DNA from: an uncultured beta proteobacterium
GTDB taxonomy: Bacteria; Pseudomonadota; Gammaproteobacteria; Burkholderiales; Burkholderiaceae
Length of the DNA: 5,780 bases
NCBI GenBank assembly: GCA_903827075.1
Contig: CAIKGX010000149.1
Location: 1 to 5,780 of the forward strand
Direction of reading: 5' to 3'
Both the position numbers and the translations under genes were made by a program. Shown one piece after another: positions 1 to 4,967 of this stretch. Below the pieces are notes generated by a model, which saw only the letters and a program-made list of their open reading frames with translations, had not been told where the DNA came from and searched no databases. Position 1 is the first letter of the stretch; each line of letters opens with the position of its first letter.

Positions 1-432
1 CTCTGGCTGGTAGTAATCGTAGTAACTGACAAAATACTCCACTGCATTGCGGGGGAAAAACTCCCTAAATTCACTATAGAGCTGAGCAGCTAAGGTCTTA
101 TTTGGGGCAAAAATGATAGCGGGACGGCCAGTCCTGGCAATCACATTGGCCATCGTAAAAGTCTTGCCTGAGCCGGTAACCCCCAAAAGAGTCTGGAAGG
201 TCAAACCATCATCAATTCCAGCTACTAGGGCGTCAATTGCGGCTGGCTGATCTCCAGCAGGTGGAAATGGCTGATAGAGATGAAACGGAGAATCTGGGAA
301 GGAGACAAATTTTGCTGGATCTAAGTCATGACCCACTTCGCCCAAGGGATCGGCCACTGGGGCTTTTTGGCTTTCAGTGGCCAGGGAATTTGGTGAATTT
401 TTAGGGAACTTAGGAGGCATCTCAGCTATCAT
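1..432 (-). CDS. uvrB: UvrB, excinuclease ABC subunit B (N-terminal part, 3' end outside window)
   Basis: UvrB is the damage-verifying helicase-like subunit of the cytoplasmic UvrABC nucleotide excision repair system; it is loaded by UvrA and recruits UvrC. About 144 codons are visible. Reading the minus strand gives the family's N-terminal block PAGDQP, then the Walker A motif GVTGSGKT (positions 160-183), then PNKTLAAQLY, and finally YYDYYQPE at the window edge, where the damage-probing beta-hairpin begins. Two in-frame ATG codons compete as start, at 430-432 and 418-420. I prefer 432 because AGG (439-437) lies 4 nt before it, while the same motif is about 13 nt from the inner ATG. From 432, Walker A falls at residues 84-91, against about 39-46 in E. 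coli UvrB, so the protein has a Pro/Ser/Lys-rich N-terminal extension of about 40 residues. An in-frame GTG within the extension is a further possible start. The gene is divergent from tyrB. Identity is certain; only the exact start is open. Confidence 0.96.
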   Translation of the reverse strand, partial: MIAEMPPKFPKNSPNSLATESQKAPVADPLGEVGHDLDPAKFVSFPDSPFHLYQPFPPAGDQPAAIDALVAGIDDGLTFQTLLGVTGSGKTFTMANVIARTGRPAIIFAPNKTLAAQLYSEFREFFPRNAVEYFVSYYDYYQPE

Positions 433-437
433 TTCAC

Positions 438-456
438 CTGTGAGTTTTAATCACAG
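438..456. repeat. Perfect inverted repeat CTGTGA-N7-TCACAG before uvrB
   Basis: Two perfect 6-bp arms (438-443 and 451-456) flank a 7-nt spacer. In the uvrB transcript this would be a small hairpin whose 3' arm shares two bases with the AGG of the probable uvrB ribosome-binding site. As DNA it resembles a CRP-type operator (TGTGA-N6-TCACA) with one extra spacer base. The symmetry is directly visible; any function is inference. Confidence 0.5.
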
Positions 457-526
457 CGAATTTTGAACAAACATTGATTTTGCCGTTTTTATTTGGAAAT
501 AGTTGAATCTGGCAGTCAAAACAGCC

Positions 527-568
527 AATTAAGCTAAATTTAAGTGAATTTAACGTCAATTAACGTAG
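527..568. repeat. Four tandem AT-rich 10-11 bp repeats before tyrB
   Basis: Four head-to-tail units run without a gap: AATTAAGCTA (527-536), AATTTAAGTG (537-546), AATTTAACGTC (547-557) and AATTAACGTAG (558-568). The shared core is AATT(T)AA followed by G or C, repeating about once per helical turn. Such phasing could bend DNA, act as an UP-like element, or present repeated half-sites to a regulator on one face of the helix. The repeats lie 33-74 nt before the tyrB start I chose. They are visible in the sequence; the role is unknown. Confidence 0.5.
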
Positions 569-600
569 AAAACATCCTTAATTACCCTCTCGATCCCCAA

Positions 601-1800
601 ATGACCCTTTTTACCTCCGTCCAATTAGCCCCTAAAGACCCTATTTTTGGCCTCACAGAAGCCTATGTAGCTGATCAACGAGCAGATAAAGTTAACCTTG
701 GTGTAGGTGTTTATTACACCGACGAGGGCAAGATCCCTCTTTTAAAGGCAGTTATTGAGGCAGAAGAGGCTATTGTCGCCAAACATTCTCCACGGGGTTA
801 TATCCCAATTGAAGGTCCTAACCCTTACAACACTGCAGTACAAACGCTTCTGTTTGGTGCAGATTCTGCTTTGATTCAAGATGGTCGCGTAGTGACTGCA
901 GAATGTATCGGTGGTACTGGTGCGCTTCGTGTTGGTGCTGACTTTATTCAGCGTTTAAATTTGAATGCACCTACTGCGATCAGCAATCCCACTTGGGAAA
1001 ACCATCGCGGTATTTTTGAGTCTGCTGGCTTTGAAGTCATTGAGTACACCTACTTTGATGCCAAGACCCGTGGCGTAGATTTTGACGGCATGGTGAAATC
1101 CCTAGAGTCATTTCCTAAGAACACTACTGTATTGCTGCATGCCTGTTGCCACAACCCAACCGGCGCCGATATGACTGAAGCACAGTGGGTTCAAGTGATT
1201 GACATCTGCAAAACAAAACAGCTCATTCCCTTCTTGGATATGGCTTACCAGGGCTTTGCTGCCGGCATTGAGCAAGATGGTATTGCAGTTCGCTTGTTTG
1301 CAAAATCTGGTATGTCATTTTTTGTATCAAGCTCATTCTCTAAATCCTTTTCCTTATATGGTGAACGCGTTGGCGCCTTATCAATCATCACCGATAGCAA
1401 AGAGGAATCAACTCGCGTCTTATCACAACTAAAGCGGGTAATTCGTACGAACTACTCCAACCCTCCAACCCATGGTGCTGCCATTGCGGCTGCCGTACTC
1501 AATTCACCAGAACTTCGAAAACTTTGGGAAGAGGAGTTGGCCCAGATGCGTGATCGCATTAAATTGATGCGCGAATCGCTAGTCACTAAATTGGCTGCTG
1601 CTGGTGTGAAACAGGATTTTGAATTTATAAAGGCTCAACGTGGGATGTTTTCGTACTCAGGGTTAACACCTGAACAAGTTGAGCGTTTACAAAAGGAAGA
1701 TGGCATTTATGCCCTCTCCACTGGTCGTATTTGCGTCGCTGCCATCAATACCAAAAATATTGATAAGGTAGCTACTGCGATCGCCCGCGTTTTAGCGTAA
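601..1800 (+). CDS. tyrB: Aromatic amino acid aminotransferase (class I, aspartate aminotransferase family)
   Basis: This is a cytoplasmic PLP-dependent transaminase, expected to move the amino group between Tyr, Phe or Asp and 2-oxoglutarate in the last step of aromatic amino acid synthesis or in catabolism. The 399-residue product matches the usual length of about 397-399. Visible motifs in order are KVNLGVGVYY near the N terminus, NPTWENH with W132, HNPTGAD with N185, FLDMAYQGF with D213 (pairs with the PLP ring nitrogen) and Y216, the Schiff-base lysine K248 in SFSKSFSLYGERVG, phosphate-binding R256, and the substrate-carboxylate arginine R376 in GRICVA. The SFSK(S)FSLYGERVG form is more TyrB-like than AspC-like, but substrate preference cannot be read with certainty. 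The frame is open up to a GTG at 544. I chose the ATG at 601 because homologous proteins begin a few residues before the DPI(F/L)GL segment; neither start has a clear Shine-Dalgarno sequence. phaZ follows 31 nt downstream, probably on the same transcript. Confidence 0.93.
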   Translation: MTLFTSVQLAPKDPIFGLTEAYVADQRADKVNLGVGVYYTDEGKIPLLKAVIEAEEAIVAKHSPRGYIPIEGPNPYNTAVQTLLFGADSALIQDGRVVTAECIGGTGALRVGADFIQRLNLNAPTAISNPTWENHRGIFESAGFEVIEYTYFDAKTRGVDFDGMVKSLESFPKNTTVLLHACCHNPTGADMTEAQWVQVIDICKTKQLIPFLDMAYQGFAAGIEQDGIAVRLFAKSGMSFFVSSSFSKSFSLYGERVGALSIITDSKEESTRVLSQLKRVIRTNYSNPPTHGAAIAAAVLNSPELRKLWEEELAQMRDRIKLMRESLVTKLAAAGVKQDFEFIKAQRGMFSYSGLTPEQVERLQKEDGIYALSTGRICVAAINTKNIDKVATAIARVLA

Positions 1801-1821
1801 CAAGCGGTTACACTGTTTTTC

Positions 1822-1827
1822 TGGAGG
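1822..1827 (+). promoter_or_regulatory. Strong ribosome-binding site of phaZ
   Basis: TGGAGG lies 4 nt before the phaZ ATG and fixes that start. It is the clearest Shine-Dalgarno sequence in the window and contrasts with the lack of one before tyrB, which suggests that phaZ is translated efficiently from the tyrB-phaZ transcript. Confidence 0.75.
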
Positions 1828-1831
1828 CACC

Positions 1832-3130
1832 ATGCTATATCAGTTACATGAATTTCAAAAAGCGTTACTTCAACCCGTTAGCTCATGGGCTCGCGCTGCT
1901 TCTGAAGCGTTCATCAATGCTTCTAACCCCGCATCTAAGGTGCCAGGTTCTGAGCGTTTAGCAGCTAGTTATGAATTGCTCTACCGTTTAGGTAAGAACT
2001 ATAAGAAGCCAGAGTTTGGAATTCGTGCAGTGCAAGCACACGGTCGTGAAGTTGCTATTCATGAAAGAACTACATTAGCAAAACCATTTTGCAATCTGAT
2101 TCGTTTCAAACGTTTTTCTGATGATGTAGAAGTTATTCAGAAATTAAAAGATGATCCTGTAGTGCTGGTGGTCGCCCCCCTCTCTGGACATCACTCCACC
2201 TTACTACGCGATACAGTACGTACCTTATTACAAGACCATAAGGTCTATATCACCGATTGGATTGATGCACGTTTAGTGCCTGCCGAAGATGGCGATTTTG
2301 GTTTAGATGACTATGTCCACTACATCCAAGATTTCATTCGCACTATCGGCGCAGAAAACTTGCACGTGATTTCTGTATGTCAGCCAACCGTACCGACATT
2401 AGGAGCCATCTCCTTAATGGCCTCTGCTGGTGAAGCAACCCCTGCTTCCATGATCATGATGGGTGGTCCAATTGATGCCCGTAAATCACCTACCGCTGTG
2501 AATAATTTGGCTGACCAAAAATCATACGACTGGTTTGAAAGCCATGTGGTTTACAAAGTTCCGCCAAATTATCCGGGTGCCGGTCGTCGTGTTTACCCAG
2601 GCTTCTTGCAGCACACTGGCTTTATTGCCATGAACCCACAAAACCATCTGCAATCTCACTGGGATTATTTCCAGAACTTAGTGCGCGGCGATGATCAGGA
2701 TGCTGAATCGCATATTCGCTTCTACGATGAGTACAACGCTGTCTTGGATATGGATGCGAAATACTATTTGGATACGATTAAAACCGTATTTCAGGATTAC
2801 TCTTTGCCTAATGGCACTTGGGAAGTCGCTGGAACTCTAGTAAAACCACAAGATATTAAGAATACTTCTCTGCTCACCATTGAAGGTGAATTAGACGATA
2901 TCTCTGGTAGCGGTCAAACTAGTGCTGCACACGATCTTTGCCCAGGCATTCCAAAAGCAAATAAAGATCATTACGAAGTAGCAGGCGCTGGTCACTACGG
3001 CATTTTCTCTGGCCGTCGTTGGCGCGATAAAGTCTACCCAAAGATTAAGTCCTTTATTCGTGAGCACCAAGGTGTGCAAAAGAAAACAAGGGCCCGGCCT
3101 CCTAAATTAGAAGGCTCTCAGTCCGCTTAA
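1832..3130 (+). CDS. phaZ: Intracellular poly(3-hydroxybutyrate) depolymerase PhaZ
   Basis: This enzyme degrades amorphous PHB in storage granules to 3-hydroxybutyrate oligomers or monomers, mobilising stored carbon. The 432-residue alpha/beta-hydrolase carries the intracellular-type Cys nucleophile in place of the usual Ser: VCQP with C183. Acid D355 (in GELDD) and H388 (in GAGHYG) complete the triad. All three numbers equal those I recall for Ralstonia eutropha PhaZ1 (Cys183, Asp355, His388), so the alignment must be nearly gap-free over this span. I see no signal peptide, lipoprotein box or extracellular substrate-binding domain, which fits an intracellular enzyme. The last 20 or so residues form a basic, low-complexity tail (KKTRARPPK), probably disordered. 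The gene follows tyrB by 31 nt and ends 2 nt before a strong terminator. No PHA synthase or phasin gene lies in the window, so substrate supply must be encoded elsewhere. Confidence 0.95.
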   Translation: MLYQLHEFQKALLQPVSSWARAASEAFINASNPASKVPGSERLAASYELLYRLGKNYKKPEFGIRAVQAHGREVAIHERTTLAKPFCNLIRFKRFSDDVEVIQKLKDDPVVLVVAPLSGHHSTLLRDTVRTLLQDHKVYITDWIDARLVPAEDGDFGLDDYVHYIQDFIRTIGAENLHVISVCQPTVPTLGAISLMASAGEATPASMIMMGGPIDARKSPTAVNNLADQKSYDWFESHVVYKVPPNYPGAGRRVYPGFLQHTGFIAMNPQNHLQSHWDYFQNLVRGDDQDAESHIRFYDEYNAVLDMDAKYYLDTIKTVFQDYSLPNGTWEVAGTLVKPQDIKNTSLLTIEGELDDISGSGQTSAAHDLCPGIPKANKDHYEVAGAGHYGIFSGRRWRDKVYPKIKSFIREHQGVQKKTRARPPKLEGSQSA

Positions 3131-3132
3131 AT

Positions 3133-3160
3133 GAGTGGGGGCCATCGCCCCTACTTTTTT
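3133..3160 (+). terminator. Rho-independent terminator after phaZ
   Basis: A GC-rich hairpin begins 2 nt after the phaZ stop. The arm at 3133-3142 (GAGTGGGGGC) pairs with 3147-3156 around the loop CATC, giving up to 10 pairs with two G-U wobbles and a core of five continuous G-C pairs. Six T residues follow (3155-3160). This is a textbook intrinsic terminator for the tyrB-phaZ transcript. The next gene starts only 17 nt later. Confidence 0.87.
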
Positions 3161-3177
3161 AGTCTTTCTGCAATGCA

Positions 3178-3870
3178 ATGAAGCTCGATCAGGCGAAACT
3201 ACTTACCGATCGCCTGGAAGATGTTCTTCCCCAAACCCAGTGCACTAAATGTGGCTACCCGGATTGCAGAGGGTATGCGCAGGCCTTAGCAACAGGCGAT
3301 GTCTTGCCCAATCGCTGCCCTCCCGGGGGTGTAGAGGGCATCAAAAGACTCTGCCAAATTCTGACACCCATCTACCCACAAGATGCCTTTGATCTGCACC
3401 CCACAATAGATCCTAAATGCGGTGTAGAACGTCCTAGGCCTGTTGCCTTCATCGATCCCCAGACATGCATTGGTTGCACCCTATGTATCCAGGCGTGCCC
3501 AGTAGATGCCATTGTGGGGGCTTCAAAACAAATGCATGTGGTGCTCAGTAATTGGTGCACCGGTTGTGATCTGTGTATTCCGCCATGCCCGGTAGATTGC
3601 ATCACCATGATTGATGTGACGGACGTACAAACGGGTTGGGACGCCTGGTCGATCAATCTGGCTGATATAGCACGAGTACGCTATCACGCACGGGATCTTC
3701 GATTAGATCGCGAAGAAAAAGACAATGATGCTCGACTAGCCAAAAAGGCTGCAGCAAAATTAGCCCTTGTGAATGCAGAAGACCCAAGTTCAGAAGAGGC
3801 CAAGAAAGAACAAGAGCGAAAGCGCGCCATTATTGCCGCCGCCATGGCAAGGGCACAACAGAAGAAATGA
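3178..3870 (+). CDS. rnfB: Orphan RnfB/RsxB-like iron-sulfur protein without membrane anchor
   Basis: RnfB carries electrons within the membrane-bound Rnf/Rsx complex, using an N-terminal [4Fe-4S] domain and a 2[4Fe-4S] ferredoxin domain. This 230-residue protein has both: C22, C25, C30 and C47 (CTKCGYPDC...C) for the first cluster, then C97/C100/C103/C107 and C127/C130/C133/C137 as two classical CxxCxxCxxxCP motifs. The hydrophobic N-terminal helix that anchors E. coli RsxB is absent; the protein begins almost at the first cluster domain. Residues from about 176 to the end form a charged Ala/Lys/Glu-rich tail, possibly helical. No other rnf subunit is in the window, so it probably works as a soluble ferredoxin-like carrier with unknown partners. 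The ATG at 3178 has no clear Shine-Dalgarno sequence, but no other start fits. The stop overlaps the nth start as ATGA. In Burkholderiales this product is usually annotated RnfB/RsxB; its function there is not settled as far as I know. Confidence 0.88.
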   Translation: MKLDQAKLLTDRLEDVLPQTQCTKCGYPDCRGYAQALATGDVLPNRCPPGGVEGIKRLCQILTPIYPQDAFDLHPTIDPKCGVERPRPVAFIDPQTCIGCTLCIQACPVDAIVGASKQMHVVLSNWCTGCDLCIPPCPVDCITMIDVTDVQTGWDAWSINLADIARVRYHARDLRLDREEKDNDARLAKKAAAKLALVNAEDPSSEEAKKEQERKRAIIAAAMARAQQKK

Positions 3871-4526
3871 TGAACATTGAAAAGCGCCGGGCTTTCTTTG
3901 AGCAACTCAAGGCAAATAATCCCCACCCTGAAACTGAACTGGAATACAGCTCCCCCTTTGAATTACTCATTGCAGTATTGCTATCAGCCCAAGCAACCGA
4001 TGTTTCAGTCAATAAAGGTACGCGTCAGTTATTCAAGATCGCCAATACCCCTCAGGCGCTGCTCGATTTGGGCGAAGAAGGAGTTAAGCCCTACATCCAG
4101 CATATTGGTCTATTCAACTCAAAAGGTCGACATATCCAGCAGACCTGTCAACTACTGCTTGATAGACATGATGGCAAAGTTCCACAAAATCGCGAAGAAC
4201 TAGAGGCTCTTCCTGGTGTTGGCAGAAAGACGGCTAATGTCATTCTCAATACCGCCTTTGGGCAGCCAACCATTGCCGTGGATACCCATATCTTTCGAGT
4301 TTCTAACCGCACTGGCTTAGCGCCCGGTAAGGATGTAGTGAAAGTCGAAGAGCAATTACTCAAGCGCGTTCCTAAAGAATTTATGCAGGATGCACACCAT
4401 TGGCTTATTCTGCATGGCAGATATACCTGCAAAGCGCGAAGCCCCGATTGCGCTCAATGTATCGTTGAGCCCCTCTGTAGCTTTAAACACAAGACCGGAA
4501 AAGGAAAAGTGCGTGGCGATATTTAA
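3867..4526 (+). CDS. nth: Endonuclease III (Nth), DNA glycosylase/AP lyase
   Basis: Nth starts base-excision repair by removing oxidised pyrimidines and cutting the abasic site by beta-elimination. The whole signature set is present: the helix-hairpin-helix LPGVGRKTANVIL with catalytic lysine K120, the catalytic aspartate D138 in VDTHIFRV, and the C-terminal [4Fe-4S] loop C-x6-C-x2-C-x5-C at C187, C194, C197 and C203. These numbers count from the second ATG (3870) and equal the E. coli Nth positions. The ATG at 3867 would add one Met. The first ATG overlaps the rnfB stop by 4 nt (ATGA), a sign of translational coupling; only a weak AGAAG motif precedes it. The length of 218-219 residues fits the family (E. 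coli 211), with a short basic C-terminal tail. The downstream DUF1841 gene begins inside the end of nth. Confidence 0.97.
   Translation: MMNIEKRRAFFEQLKANNPHPETELEYSSPFELLIAVLLSAQATDVSVNKGTRQLFKIANTPQALLDLGEEGVKPYIQHIGLFNSKGRHIQQTCQLLLDRHDGKVPQNREELEALPGVGRKTANVILNTAFGQPTIAVDTHIFRVSNRTGLAPGKDVVKVEEQLLKRVPKEFMQDAHHWLILHGRYTCKARSPDCAQCIVEPLCSFKHKTGKGKVRGDI
4501..4505 (+). promoter_or_regulatory. Ribosome-binding site that decides the DUF1841 start
   Basis: AAGGA lies inside the last codons of nth, 7 nt before the GTG at 4513. It favours that GTG over the much longer upstream extension of the same frame, which begins at an ATG at 4390 and would overlap nth by 137 nt. Confidence 0.65.
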
Positions 4527-4944
4527 TCCAACTCGTGAAGAAGTGCGTCGCTTTTTCTGTGACACCTGGAAAAAGAAAACCGAGAATCACATTCTCACTC
4601 CAATGGAGATGCTGGCTAGTGATTGGATGGAAAAACATCCTGAATATCACACTCAATTAGCTAACCCTGAGGGCGCCATCGAACAAGACTACACGCCTGA
4701 ACGCGGTGAAACCAATCCCTTTTTACATCTCTCAATGCACCTATCGATTAGCGAACAAATCTCAATTGACCAACCGCCTGGCATTAAGGCCATTGCAGAA
4801 AAACTCACCCAAAAACTGGAATCTGAACATGAAGCACAACATCTCATGATGGAGTGCTTGGGGCAAGTAATGTGGGAATCACAACGGGAAGGCAAACCCC
4901 TCAATCCAGAAAACTATCTTGAGGCTTTAAAAAAGCTGAATTAA
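4513..4944 (+). CDS. DUF1841 family protein of unknown function
   Basis: The 143-residue soluble product has no signal peptide or membrane segment. It matches my memory of the proteobacterial DUF1841 family by its start (FNPTREEVRRFFCDTW), its NPFLHLSMHLSISEQ segment and its HLMMECLGQVMWESQ segment; no function is established that I know of. I chose the GTG at 4513 because AAGGA is 7 nt upstream and family members begin just before FNP. This start overlaps the end of nth by 14 nt, so the two are probably co-translated. It looks mostly helical. Histidines and glutamates are clustered in two segments: H72 and H76, then H106, E107, H110, E114 and E122, including an ExxH at 107-110. That pattern could bind metal, but this is inference. 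The gene ends 23 nt before the convergent EAL gene, with no clear terminator between them. Confidence 0.85.
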   Translation: MAIFNPTREEVRRFFCDTWKKKTENHILTPMEMLASDWMEKHPEYHTQLANPEGAIEQDYTPERGETNPFLHLSMHLSISEQISIDQPPGIKAIAEKLTQKLESEHEAQHLMMECLGQVMWESQREGKPLNPENYLEALKKLN

Positions 4945-4967
4945 AGCAAGGCAATGCATCTGCGTGG

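Larger units (their letters stand above)
433..600. promoter_or_regulatory. Divergent uvrB / tyrB control region
   Basis: This 168-nt AT-rich gap separates the divergent uvrB and tyrB genes, so promoters for both should lie here. I could not find a sigma-70 promoter with good -35 and -10 boxes at proper spacing on either strand. The best pieces are TTGAAT at 503-508 and TAAATT at 535-540 on the plus strand, which are too far apart to pair, and TTGACT on the minus strand at about 512-517 with no good -10 partner. The region holds an inverted repeat at 438-456 and a tandem repeat block at 527-568, listed separately. An open frame extends tyrB upstream to a GTG at 544, but I treat 544-600 as untranslated. 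No canonical LexA box (CTGT-N8-ACAG) is present. Confidence 0.6.

Noticed and set aside
438..456. LexA (SOS) box before uvrB
   Set aside because: CTGT and ACAG are both present but are separated by 11 nt; the standard box needs 8.
503..540. Sigma-70 promoter from TTGAAT (503-508) and TAAATT (535-540)
   Set aside because: The 26-nt spacing is far from 16-18, and the -10 hexamers at proper spacing match poorly.
1199..1432. 77-codon frame inside tyrB
   Set aside because: It is an out-of-frame shadow across the conserved PLP-binding lysine region of tyrB.
4390..4512. Upstream extension of the DUF1841 gene to an ATG at 4390
   Set aside because: It would overlap nth by 137 nt, including the Fe-S loop codons. 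The GTG at 4513 has AAGGA 7 nt upstream and matches the expected family N terminus.
3372..4565. Several 60-94 codon antisense open frames over rnfB and nth
   Set aside because: They mirror strongly coding plus-strand genes with verified catalytic motifs and have no domain of their own.
4924..4936. Small hairpin GCTTT-AAA-AAAGC as a terminator for the nth/DUF1841 unit
   Set aside because: The stem is only 5 bp, lies inside the coding sequence and has no following T-run on either strand.
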